Below, piece by piece: positions 23,501 to 33,048 of a stretch of DNA of 64,000 bases. Below the pieces are notes generated by a model. That model was not told where the DNA came from, did not search any database, and worked only from the letters and a program-made list of their open reading frames with translations. Position 1 is the first letter of the stretch. Each line of letters begins with the position of its first letter. The DNA is from Macrotrachela quadricornifera (Eukaryota; Rotifera; Eurotatoria; Philodinida; Philodinidae). The stretch lies in NCBI GenBank assembly GCA_022393335.1, contig JAJEKB010021353.1:881717-945716 (forward strand). The letters are read 5' to 3'. Both the position numbers and the translations under genes were made by a program.

Positions 23501-25156
23501 AAAATGGAAACAAACCAAAACATATGACTACTCAAATCTTCAGCCAAAGTCCGGATCCTGTAAAGTTAATCCTTATACTCATTATATAGAAACCACATTT
23601 CCTGTTGTTTCCTTCAAAAAATACCAACTTGCATTGATCCAGAAAAATAACTACTGACTTTTAATTTATCTTATGTTGGTAATATTCCAATCATGAACTT
23701 CTCTTCCTTCAATAACCTAATCCTGCTCTCCTTTTAAAAAGGACGAAAGCCAGATGATCGCAATCAACTCTTGATACCAACATAATGATCTTTAAAAAGA
23801 TAGTAGTGATAATACTAAATGGTATTGTGGTACTCAAACTCACTTTCCCAAGCGAATAGACTATTCCTTATAAATAGACTAGAATAGTATTTGATATCGA
23901 TTCTTCAGAATCATTGTAATAATACTAAGTCACCAGATCACCTTTAAAAAGCTAGGACTGTTAATAATGAATGGTATTGCCGTAATCTAAGTCACCCTCA
24001 TTTGCTGCCTCTAAAACACTTCAGAATTTAATTCTATATAAATTTTATTCTGGAACTTTATGTAGTGTCTTTTCCATCTGATGATACTGATCTATTGAAT
24101 ATAGATCGATAATCTGGATCGTAGGAGTTTGTAATAATATACTCAGCCCACCTTCAATGGAAGTTATCATTCTTTCGATGCACCGAAAGTCCCTTAAACA
24201 AGAAGAAAAGCATGATCTGAGATTGAACTTCAGGGATCCACTTTATTCTTTGAAAGAATGTGGAGTTTATAAAATCTCTTTGAGGAAATAATTCTGTAGG
24301 TCGGAAAATTCGAAAACGCGTCGAAAATTCTCAAAAATAGAAAAATTGATTGCGGTCTTCTACTATATCTTTTTTGGTTTCCGAGGTTTTCGAGGTGGTC
24401 CGAGTTTCTCACGAAACGGATTTTTTAGAGTGTGGTTACTCAAGTAAAATGTTAACATTATGGTTGATCCGCTCATGCTCATGATTTTCGTAATCAGCAC
24501 ATCTGACTCTACTAAGTGATGCAAAAAAAGTGTCGAAAAAAACTTTACCCAAAGTTTGCCCTGCCGCCACCTTACTCATCCTCAAATCCTAGATGATGAG
24601 CAATAGTCGAAACATGTCGTATGATTGCTTTGAAATTATCAATTCTCATCTGTAATCTCATCCTTACCTTCAAGAAATGAATGCCGAAGAACTATTGGAC
24701 AGACTCCTCTTATTGATTCCAAAGAAAAAAGGAATCTGATACTCGAACAGTCTTTTCACAACGCACCAATTTATTTCTGTTGTAGTGGATTTTAATCATT
24801 ATTGGATCTCATTTTTTTTTCAATAACCTAGATAAAAAAATGTATGTTCATCTCGAACTATTTCCGATCTTTCGATATTTTTGTCATCGATATGCTCGCT
24901 CGTCGACGTGAATTACTTTCGACATTATACTATCGATCTTCTTCTAGCTACAACTTTTTTACGACACCTATTCCCGCTGCATCTTTTTTCGATATTTAAT
25001 CTTCAATTTTTTTCCTTCGACATCATTTCTTTCTACTTTATCAATGCATACCCCTGTTTCAATCAAAAAAAAACCTTTCACTTCGTCATCTTGATGAGGA
25101 TCATATATCTTTCCAACTATCAGCCTTATCTCTCATGACATAGAGGAAACGTCTCA
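20550..25156. other. gene-poor stretch with dispersed repeats
   Basis: No gene is supported. It contains three direct copies of an ACGGACGGAC-type repeat (next entry). A stretch near 23700-24000 repeats CTTTAAAAAG and TAATACTAA-like words. Open frames at 22249, 24881 and elsewhere are short and motif-free. Confidence 0.4.
20870..22755 (+). repeat. three direct copies of an ACGGACGG-containing repeat
   Basis: Copies lie at about 20870-21085, 21290-21475 and 22540-22755. Each has, in order, CTTCGAACTCGA (or a variant), GAGATATT, an AAAATTTCA block, CTATCGTGTAAACGG, a run of GGCC or GGAC units, CCGATT, and TTTTTGAGTA. The third carries a GGCC run of four units. No coding capacity. Confidence 0.65.
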
Positions 25157-25164
25157 TATATAAA
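25157..25164 (+). promoter_or_regulatory. TATA-like box of the lipase gene
   Basis: TATATAAA lies 25 nt before the first ATG (25189). If it is used, the 5' UTR is almost absent, or translation begins at the second ATG (25204). Confidence 0.35.
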
Positions 25165-25188
25165 ACAAAAACAACACCAATTCGTTTT

Positions 25189-27021
25189 ATGCTGAATCTG
25201 AAAATGATAACTACTCGTCTATTTTTCATTCTTTTGGTTTTTTTTTTGCATCAACGTAGCCGTGGTGACCAGTTGTCGGTGTATGATGAAGATACGAGTA
25301 AATCAGCGATGTTTTACGCAGCTGCTGCTTATTGTGATCCTCTAATATTACTTCAATGGAATTGCGGTACTGCTTGCTCGGCAAATCCAGGTGTTATAAC
25401 CGTACGTCCTATCATTTATGCATCGGCAAACAGTTATACATTCGGTTTCGTCACTTATAATCCTCTTACAAATAAAATTATTGTCGCCTTTCGTGGTACT
25501 AATGGTGTGCCAACAGACTTGGCAACATTTCGAACGTTACAAAGTTTTCTAAACTGGAAGACAAATATCGGTTATACACTGTCACTGTATGAAACCGGTG
25601 GAAAAGTTCACCGTGGATTTAATAGGGCATATAGTAGTGTCAAAACTCAAATTCGATCGTCAGTTAAGTTTCTGTTAAAAACATTTTCAGGAGCACAAGT
25701 CTTAGTTACTGGACACTCCTTAGGTGGCGCACTTGCAACACTAGCTGCTGTCGATTTAAAAAGACTACATCAAAGTGTACACATACAACTGTACACATTC
25801 GGTTCACCACGTGTAGGAAATCGAGCATTTGCCAAATATATTTACACCTTATTTCCGTTAGGAACCGTATACCGAATTGTAAACGCTGGTGATATTGTTC
25901 CTCATACGCCTACATTTCTTCAGAAATATGTTCATGTTGGTATTGAAGTGTGGTATCCAAATAGCAATACGGTAACCTATAAACAATGCGTTTTGCAACC
26001 ATCGGCATTGATCTTCGAAGATCCAACATGTTCAATTTCTGGAATTCTCGATTTAGATTTATCATCTCATTTGCAATATTTGATGTATCCTATTACAAAC
26101 CTCTGTTCATTCGAGGAGCCAATGGGCTGTGCGATAGATTCCAATGATATCTCGCTAATCCATTCAGTAATATCAAACCATGTCTTACCTCTTATCCATG
26201 CTAAAACGCAACATTCGATGCTGTTAAACATTTCTCATAGCAATGCTAGGTGCCTTGGACACTGCAATAGCCTAGGATGCAATAATAAAACTGGTATTTG
26301 TTACGACAGCTGTTCCGACGCTACAAAATGGTGGGGCCCACGATGTGATCAACCATGTTTGGGTCACTGTAACGGCCTTGGTTGCGATAAAGACAACGGT
26401 CTTTGTCGTGACNNNNNNNNNNACTGTAACGGCCTTGGTTGCGATAAAGACAACGGTCTTTGTCGTGACCGCTGTTCCGACGCTACAAAATGGTGGGGAA
26501 AACAATGTGATAAAGTTTGTGGTGGCCATTGTAATCGGATGGGATGTCGACAAGAAACCGGTTTTTGTCATGACGTGTGTTCAGATTCAACTAAATGGTG
26601 GGGACGTAAATGTTGTAATAATTCTTGCATAGGTAACTGTAATTCTTTGGGCTGCGATATTGAGACTGGCTTGTGTAAGGATTCATGCTCCGATTCCACA
26701 AAATGGTGGGGGCCACGATGTGATCAACCATGTCTGGGTCACTGTAACGGCCTTGGTTGCAATAAAGACAACGGTCTTTGTCGTGACCGCTGTTTCGACG
26801 CTACAAAATGGTGGGGAAAACAATGTGATCAACCATGTATGGGCCATTGTAATAGCCTCGGTTGCCAAAAAGATGATGGTCTTTGTTACGACGGCTGTGA
26901 AAAGAGTTTGTGGTGGGGACCTCAGTGTGCAATTTCCTGCTACAATTGTATTAAGCATTGTGGATGCTACAAAGCGACCGGAACTTGTGCTTGTGAGCCT
27001 CGTGGATCTGTCGTCAATTGA
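25189..27021 (+). CDS. secreted class 3 lipase with C-terminal Cys/Trp repeats
   Basis: A predicted signal peptide (about residues 1-26) is followed by an alpha/beta-hydrolase of the class 3 lipase type. Visible parts are the oxyanion-side FRGT (101-104), the nucleophile elbow GHSLGG with Ser177, Asp235 in NAGDIVPH, and a candidate His294 in SSHLQYL. It probably hydrolyses acylglycerols outside the cell. From residue 355 come about seven repeats of 35 residues, pattern CxGHCNxxGC...GxCxDxCxDxTKWWGxxC, ending in a Cys-rich cap. They resemble EGF-like modules and may bind a surface or substrate. The 10-N gap at 26413 falls in repeat 2-3, so the repeat number is unsure. Both ATGs at 25189 and 25204 are possible starts. 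Confidence 0.85.
   Translation: MLNLKMITTRLFFILLVFFLHQRSRGDQLSVYDEDTSKSAMFYAAAAYCDPLILLQWNCGTACSANPGVITVRPIIYASANSYTFGFVTYNPLTNKIIVAFRGTNGVPTDLATFRTLQSFLNWKTNIGYTLSLYETGGKVHRGFNRAYSSVKTQIRSSVKFLLKTFSGAQVLVTGHSLGGALATLAAVDLKRLHQSVHIQLYTFGSPRVGNRAFAKYIYTLFPLGTVYRIVNAGDIVPHTPTFLQKYVHVGIEVWYPNSNTVTYKQCVLQPSALIFEDPTCSISGILDLDLSSHLQYLMYPITNLCSFEEPMGCAIDSNDISLIHSVISNHVLPLIHAKTQHSMLLNISHSNARCLGHCNSLGCNNKTGICYDSCSDATKWWGPRCDQPCLGHCNGLGCDKDNGLCRDXXXXCNGLGCDKDNGLCRDRCSDATKWWGKQCDKVCGGHCNRMGCRQETGFCHDVCSDSTKWWGRKCCNNSCIGNCNSLGCDIETGLCKDSCSDSTKWWGPRCDQPCLGHCNGLGCNKDNGLCRDRCFDATKWWGKQCDQPCMGHCNSLGCQKDDGLCYDGCEKSLWWGPQCAISCYNCIKHCGCYKATGTCACEPRGSVVN
26413..26422. other. assembly gap (10 N) in the lipase repeats
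   Basis: The 47 bases on either side of the gap are identical, so it may be an unmerged overlap instead of missing DNA. Merging would remove one repeat unit. Confidence 0.8.
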
Positions 27022-27224
27022 ACCCAAAGCCATCCCTATATTGATTTATTTTCTTTGAAGGATACGCCTGCTTTATCCAAGAGCAAATTCCTAATAAAAC
27101 CAGTACGAAAAAATTGATGCGTCGGGTCTCATCAGTTTTGACATTTCTTATTGAAAGATGAACTCCCTGAACCAGGAGGGACCACAGATTTCTTATCAAG
27201 CTATCTTGAGGGTGAGAGTGGGGT
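27022..27224. other. lipase 3' flank
   Basis: Non-coding sequence between the lipase stop and the first ribozyme. An AATAAA lies near 27091. No other feature seen. Confidence 0.3.
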
Positions 27225-27290
27225 GAGTACAGCTTCCCAAGATCCAGATTTCGTCCTTGCTTAAGAAACTCATCAGTTGGCTTATAACTC
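27225..27290 (-). ncRNA. type I hammerhead ribozyme, copy 1
   Basis: On the minus strand all core parts are present in order: stem I strand GAGT...CCAA, core CTGATGAG (27269-27276), a stem II hairpin with loop AAGC, GAAA (27249-27252), a two-pair stem III AT-CTGG-AT, cleavage triplet ATC (27241-27243), and the return strand TTGG...ACTC. CCAA/TTGG and GAGT/ACTC pair perfectly, with an internal loop between them as in natural type I ribozymes. Cleavage is expected between 27241 and 27240. The very short stem III suggests it works best as a dimer. Confidence 0.85.
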
Positions 27291-27414
27291 TGCAATAGTC
27301 ATCTGAATGACTGCGAGAATCACAGATAGACTATTATAACCTATACAGGATTGAGTAATGGTTTCTCGAAAGGAACACAATTACCCAAGTGATAGATATC
27401 CCTGAATGAGGAGT

Positions 27415-27480
27415 GAGTACAGCTTGCCAAGATCCAGATTTCTTCCTTGCTTAAGGGACTCGTCAGTTGGCTTATAACTC
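27415..27480 (-). ncRNA. type I hammerhead ribozyme, copy 2
   Basis: Same 66-nt architecture, exactly 190 bp from copy 1. The core reads CTGACGAG; the changed base is the variable position 7 of the CUGANGA consensus. Stem I arms (CCAA/TTGG, GAGT/ACTC), stem III with loop CTGG, and the ATC triplet are kept. Stem II keeps its inner pairs but the closing pair is lost (GAAGAAA where copy 1 has GACGAAA). Same strand as copy 1, so one transcript would carry both. Confidence 0.8.
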
Positions 27481-28017
27481 TGTGCAAGTTAGAGAGAACT
27501 CTCAATAATAGAAAAAGGTTAGATTTTTTTGCAAGATTAGTTTTTTTGATTCGAATTCGTTTATGTTGCTGAGATTGAAATGAAATGTGTTTTGTGTTTC
27601 AGTATGGTGAACACGACTGTGAATAATTTGTTAGCACAAATTGTTTAAGTTTAGTATTTGCGATTCTAAGTTTGTTCTTTGATTCCGGATTTCGGTTGAT
27701 TTGCCGTTTTCCCTTTTTGTTTGGTTCATATGAACATCGACGAACTAGTTCTTTCGTAAGGTTTGGTCTCTCTCGAATTGCCACTATCAGTTTCTTGAGG
27801 GGTGAGTTTTGTCAAACTAGTACGCGTTTCGACTGTATCTCAATGGAAAGTTGAAGGCTATCAAGTTTCATAGTTAAATTAACTAAGGTATGTTAAATCT
27901 TTTGGTTTATTTTATAGATAGAGTTCATGATAGGAAAACAGAGAACGAGGAAGAAAATAATGGAATGAAATATGTGTATATGTCTTAGAAAAGTATGATT
28001 ATGTCATTGGTTGTTGA

Positions 28018-28498
28018 CTAATTTTTGTCATTAGCATTCTTTTTAGCTGTTGTAGTTGATTTGGGATGTTCAGCATCATTGTGATCTTCATATTCTTCAT
28101 CACTTTCAATGTCATTTTCGCCATTGTCGTCTGATTCATCATCATCATCTTCTTCATCGATCGTATTTTCTTCAGTATCTGTATCGTCGTCGTCTTCATC
28201 CGATTCTTCATTAATTTGACAAAAGTTAACGGTCGTGTCCTTGTTAATTAAATTACGATCGTTGACTAGTACTGCTGGATTGGGTAGATTTAAGATAACG
28301 TTGTTGTTGATTTTGATATTGATCGGCTTTTGCTTGCTATTGAAATCATTTTGAAAAACTTTTAACAGAAAGTATAGATTTTGCCAGAATGTATGTGACA
28401 AGTATTGCTTACTGTTAATTCTACTTACACATATTATTTTGAATGAGTGGTTCTTTGTTATGAAAGATGTTTTCCATATCTTTTTGGTATTTTGCCAT
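28018..28498 (-). CDS. small acidic two-exon protein
   Basis: Exon 1 (28498-28429) begins ATG with MAKYQKDMENIFHNKEPLIQ. A consensus donor GTAAGT, a 70-nt intron and a TTAAAAG acceptor lead in phase to exon 2 (28358-28018). The joined product is 136 residues. The second half is strongly acidic, with long Asp/Glu runs, and ends in a basic Lys/Asn tail. Such tails occur in nuclear and chromatin-associated proteins, but no domain is recognised. An upstream acceptor near 28530 leaves room for a further 5' exon. Confidence 0.5.
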
Positions 28499-28580
28499 TT
28501 GATTAAAATAAAAAATGAAAAGAATATCTGAAACACAAAAGAATATGTTAGATATTTACAAATGAAATGTGTGAGGGTGT

Positions 28581-28646
28581 GAGTTCAGCATACTACGATC
28601 CGGATTTCGACCTTGCTGAAGGGTCTATATCAGCTGGCTCTAACTC
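28581..28646 (-). ncRNA. degenerate hammerhead ribozyme, copy 3
   Basis: Also 66 nt and on the minus strand. Stem II is better than in the other copies (GACC/GGTC plus TT/AA, loop CAGC, one bulge). GAAA, stem III (AT-CCGG-AT) and ATC are kept. The core reads CTGATATAG where CTGATGAG is expected, and the inner stem I strands (CCAG and GTAG) no longer pair well. Probably inactive. Confidence 0.65.
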
Positions 28647-28653
28647 TGTTATT

Positions 28654-30560
28654 CCCTCGACTGTAGGGAGGGTCATATGAAAAAAAAATAGTTTGTGCGT
28701 GTGTGGCAGGGTCAAAAAAACATGCTCTCAGAAAGATCCATCAAAGATCATAGCTTTGACAAAAGTCAACAGTTAACCTTGGACCAAAAGTTTTCGGGAC
28801 CGGGGAATCGAATGGGACTATTAGTTTTTCGATTTTTTCAAGTAATTTTTTTTGCTAAAAAAAGAGTTTTTTTAAGAAAAAAATGATTTTTTATAAAGTT
28901 TGACCGAAGGTTTTCGAGGTCGGGGAGTCGATTGGTATGATTAGTATTTTAGTTTTCTGACCCAAAAAATTATTTTTTCACCAAGAATGTTTTTTTGACT
29001 CTCATGATCAGTTTTTTACCACAAATGTTTTTTGACCCTCATGATCAGTTTTTTACCAAAAATGGTTTTTTGACCCTCATTCCCTCGACTGAAGGGAGGG
29101 TCATATGAAAAAAAAATAGTTTGCTTGTCGTCGGAGTCAAAGGTCAAAAAAACATGTTCGTAGAAAAATCTCTCAAAGAGTCAAACTTCACGCTTGACTC
29201 AACGCTTAAGGTCTGACCAAGGGTTTTTGGGGTCGGGGAATCGAATGGCACTATCAGTTTTTGAATTTTTACAAATAATTATTTTTGCTAAAAAGGGCTT
29301 TTTTCAAGAAAATAATGATCTATATTATAATGTTCGGTGTGTATCTGTCTGTTACCGGGATCAAAAAAACATGGTTTTAGATTGGTGCGAGGGGTCAAAA
29401 AAACATGGTTATAGTTCGAGCTCTAGAGGAAAAAATAGGCTTGGCTATCTTCTTCTATATAATAATGTTGAGTGTCTCTGTGTGTGTTACCAGGTTAAAG
29501 GAGCAGGAGTGATGGTAAAGATGGGATCAAACGAGCATATGATTGTTTTCAAAGAAATTTTTAATATTGGCTACCTTTAAATAAGTTGAATATCATGTAA
29601 TAAGCTTTGTTTCCCAGCAGAGGTAGAATTCTAAAAGTGTCTTTAAGAATTCTCTCGCCAGCAGAAAAGATTTTCTTCACAGAGTGAAAGCAGCCTTGCA
29701 GCATGCACGGGTTTCCACTAGTTTCTTATAAAGTTTGACGAAAGGTTTTCGGGGTCGACGAATCGAATGGCACTATTAGTTTTTGAATTTTTTCAAATAA
29801 TTTCTTTTGCTAAAAAAGGGCTTTTCCCTCGGCTGTAGGGAGGGTCATATGAAAAAAAATAGTTTGTGGGTGTATGTGTGACAGGGTCAAAAAAACATCC
29901 ATATAAAAAATAACTAAAACATTCAAAATTAATCTTTCGGAAAACGTTCATTACACCGAGGCATGACAGTTAATCAACGGTATTGCTTATTTTGGTGGTA
30001 TCTGAATTGATCAATTGATGCGAGGAATTGGTGATGTTTTCTATTTTTCATCGAAAACAAGTATTTTATCACGAGTTGCTGATTTCACCATGGTGTGTAA
30101 TGAACACTTTTACTTGGTGTGGTGGTATTGGAATTGATGAATGAAGGTATATGGTAGTATTAACTTCGTTAGAGGGTTTTTTTCTTCGATTGAGTGGAAG
30201 AGCATACAAAAAAACTAAAATGAGTTTGTGTGCGTATCATCGGTCGCACGTCGAAGGTCCCATTTGAAACATATTTATTTGACCCAAAGATTTTCGAGAT
30301 TGAGGAATCCGAATTTGGTATTCATTTTTAAAATTTTTTTAAGAGTATTTTTTTCACATAGTATATGTTTTTTACGAAAACAAATATATTTTATAAAGTT
30401 TGAGCAAAGGTAATCGTAGTTCAGGAATCGATTGATGATGTGAATTTTTTAAATTTTCTTGGGATTATTTTTTCACACAAAGGACAGGTTATTTTACAAA
30501 AAAAATTTTCTTTGTAAAATTTGATCATAGGTAATTGAGGCTCACGACTTAAATCGAGTT
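28654..30560 (+). repeat. composite repeat block: motif C and 116-bp units
   Basis: Motif C (CCCTCGACTG, GGGAGGGTCATATGA, an A-run, a TGTG-rich stretch, CAGGGTCAAAAAAACATG) occurs at 28654, 29081 and 29825. Between the copies lie degenerate units beginning TTTGACC and containing GGTTTTCGGGGTCGGGGAAT, at about 28785, 28901, 29213, 29735, 30282, 30398 and 30515. Where adjacent they are spaced about 116 bp. The open frames at 28695 and 29194 fall in these units and are not genes. Confidence 0.65.
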
Positions 30561-30648
30561 TACTTTCTGTTACATTGTTTTCCTATAAAACTAGAAAGCT
30601 AACTCGTAGAAAAATAATCGTCACCTGAGAAAAAAGTTTGATGCATGG

Positions 30649-30703
30649 AATGGCTAACCATGAGTGGTGCCTCGAAGGGGCGCCGACGAACGACTAGCCG
30701 TTC
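30649..30703 (-). repeat. dispersed hairpin H, copy 3
   Basis: Reverse copy: ATGGCTAACCATGAGTGG on one side and CGAACGACTAGCCGTT on the other, with a GGCGCC-type inner part. The outer arms have mismatches. Confidence 0.65.
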
Positions 30704-30987
30704 TCTCTAATAGGCACAAAAGTTGTGTTTCAAAGAAGACTTAAAGAATTATGAGTTTTTATGGAACGCATTATCTCGGAGTTGCAATCTTAATTGGAGT
30801 TGAGCGGAATACTGGCGTACCGAAGCATCGGTAAATTGTTTCGGCACCTGATGTTTGGGCAGAATACTGTATTTTAATTACATAATCTAAGAAAAATTTG
30901 TGAGCCTTTTGGGAGAAGCGAATAATGGTCGAATTAAGTAGTTAGAAGGCAAAGCTTCGGTACCCTATAAAGTTTGATGCACGGAAA

Positions 30988-31039
30988 AGCTAGCCGTGAG
31001 TGGACCCCGAAGGAGCGCCGACGAACAACTCGCTGTTCC
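30988..31039 (-). repeat. dispersed hairpin H, copy 4
   Basis: Reverse copy with AGCTAGCCGTGAGTGG and GCGCCGACGAACAACTCG. The arms are more diverged than in copies 1 and 2. Confidence 0.6.
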
Positions 31040-31335
31040 TCTGTAGTTAGACATAGTAGCTGTCTTCTAATAGAGATATATAAAAATATCTCACAGGATA
31101 ATTTGTCACAAATTACGTGACATTCGTGGTGACAGCATGAGAAGACTGGGAGCATAGTGAAAGCGTGTAACTTTGTCTCAGATGCGAAATGCAGCAGGAG
31201 TCATTGTGTGATACTAGAAGTCAACTGATGGGTGGATTCTATGGTGATTTAACTTGTTTTTTGAAATAATTGAAACGTGCAAAAGGCGAATGAGAACTAT
31301 GAATTATAAGCTGCTCAATGAAGCCTGATAGATGA

Positions 31336-31349
31336 AACGGCTAGCCGTT
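31336..31349. repeat. dispersed hairpin H, copy 5 (arms only)
   Basis: AACGGCTAGCCGTT is a perfect 14-bp palindrome equal to the two outer arms of motif H fused, with the whole loop missing. Confidence 0.5.
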
Positions 31350-31612
31350 CTCGTGATTGATCGCAAAAATTGTACTTTAGTATAGACTCAAATGAATCAT
31401 TTGTAAATTGATTCTTAGCAGGTTAAACCAATGTCGTAAATGTGAAATGATCGCGATCATAATAAAAAGTTAGGCCCATAAAATTATGCGCTCTTCAAGC
31501 AAAATTTCTGTTTCATAAAATAAAATGAGAACTAATTGAAAGAGTTTTATATTCTTATGATTCTATATGAAATCAAGGGTTGGAAGATCTAACATGATTG
31601 GACAAAGTTTAC

Positions 31613-32039
31613 TTAACCCTTTGAAGACGGGATTTTTTTCGAACAAAAATTTCATTTTTTCTGTATATTTCATCATAAATCAACCTGAATTTATATTTTA
31701 CAAAAAAAATTTATGCAAACCCCTCCCCCCCTTTAGAAATTTTTTAAAGTGTGATATGGTTCAACATGCGTAAAATCAACTTACCGTATTCCTGTGGAGA
31801 CAGCAGTGTTTCTTGCAGAATTTTAGACTAGCAAAATTTTCGCTGAAAATCAACTGTGCTATATTTATTATTCACTATTGATTATCAAAAAAATTAATCT
31901 AATTATGATCCCAACCATACCAAAAAAGTCTCTAATAAGTGATTTAACAAAAACGAATCTCATATAAGAATCTTTGTGTTTCCAAATGCCAGAGAATCAC
32001 CATGGCCCCTTAAGGGGCCAACCGTCCCTAAAGGGTTAA
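31613..32039. mobile_element. piggyBac-type MITE
   Basis: TTAA at both ends with inverted termini: TTAACCCTTTGAAGACGG on the left and TTAACCCTTTAGGGACGG (reverse) on the right. The palindrome TGGCCCCTTAAGGGGCCA (32003-32020) is centred about 25 nt from the right TTAA. Length 427 bp, no coding capacity. Confidence 0.75.
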
Positions 32040-32237
32040 ATGTAGTGTTGTAACATTTCTCTGAGAAAAGGGTCAACGAATTCACAGGCTGAGCGCTACC
32101 TTGGTGAATTTTATTCTATAATAATAGTGTTAGGAAAGTATAAAAATCTTAAATGATAGAAGTGTTTCTAATTCGTGTTATGTGAAGAATGTAAATGAAA
32201 AATAGAGTAGGGAGAGATATTACAACTTTTCTTGATT

Positions 32238-32279
32238 CAGTCGAGGGTCAAGTGAGTCGTAGAGACGAACGTTACTTGT
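32238..32279 (-). repeat. dispersed motif S, copy 2 (reverse)
   Basis: Reverse reading gives ACAAGTAACGTTCGTC ... CTCACTTGACCCTCGACTG. It closes the reverse-oriented composite repeat that begins with motif C at 28654. Confidence 0.65.
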
Positions 32280-32625
32280 GTTTTATTTTATCGGGCTTTG
32301 TATTCTAAACTTTTATTATTATGTGCTTATTTATAATAGAGAATATTCTGATGAGTATTTCAATATTAATCAATAACAATAAACACATCTATGAGAGAAT
32401 TAACTCTCCATATCTTTTTCGATTTTGTTCAAATAAGTATAGTTGTCTTGAAATTATTCTCGATTTATTTTCGATAAAAGATCGATTGTTAAAAAAAAAA
32501 GAATATAGAATAGCAGACTGATTTATATTTTCAAATAACAGATCAGTCTGATTTATAATTGGTTACTTGACGCAATCGCATGACACTCTCAAATATCTTC
32601 TAGTGCAGTTTGATAGTGAAATCTT

Positions 32626-32831
32626 CTATTTTTGTTTATTCGCGCATGTTTCGCAGATGTCGAATTCTTCACTTGAACAAGGACAATGCCATGATAAGGA
32701 CCAACCACTTGCGGAGCATATGTCACATTCAAATTCAGTTTCATCATCTCGATAGACACGCATCTTTTTACGTTGCTCACCATTGCACAGCTTGAGACGA
32801 TGTCTTACAGGACATAACAGTTTATGTAAGC
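32626..32831 (-). CDS. orphan last exon with zinc-binding motif
   Basis: A strong acceptor (TTATTTTCTTTGCAG) precedes 68 codons ending at TAG 32626. The peptide has ordered Cys/His residues: LCPVRHRLKLC, then FECDICSASGWSLSWHCPC, then FDICETC. This fits a C1-like or ZZ-like zinc module. There is no start codon in the exon, so it is the end of a longer minus-strand gene. Only 218 bp upstream lies the 618-bp palindrome; an AG|...|GT segment at about 32940-32997 does not join in phase. The gene may have been cut by the insertion. Confidence 0.5.
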
Positions 32832-33048
32832 CTGCAAAGAAAATAATCAGAAAAATAATTATTAATTTATTTAGTAAGTTGAAAGAACTGAATATTTATA
32901 TCAAAGGCAAAATCGAATCATTATTTTTCAATTTAAATACCGTGTGCACCCTTTTTCATTCAGAAACAATACTTTATTCACTGGCATCGGTGTCTCAACT
33001 ACAAAACGAATGAAATTTTTTTAATTTGAGCTAACGACGGAACCTTTT

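Noticed and set aside
26272..27058. Frames on the opposite strand and other frame of the lipase repeats
   Set aside because: Repeat shadows of the lipase, low in sequence complexity.
28695..29580. Two plus-strand frames
   Set aside because: They lie in motif C and the 116-bp units; the same peptides recur with the repeat, without a domain.
28690..29900. TGTG-rich tracts as telomeric repeats
   Set aside because: They are short, irregular and part of motif C, not a tandem hexamer array.
32352..32400. CTGATGAG word as a possible further hammerhead
   Set aside because: No GAAA with a stem II in between and no pairing stem I strands.
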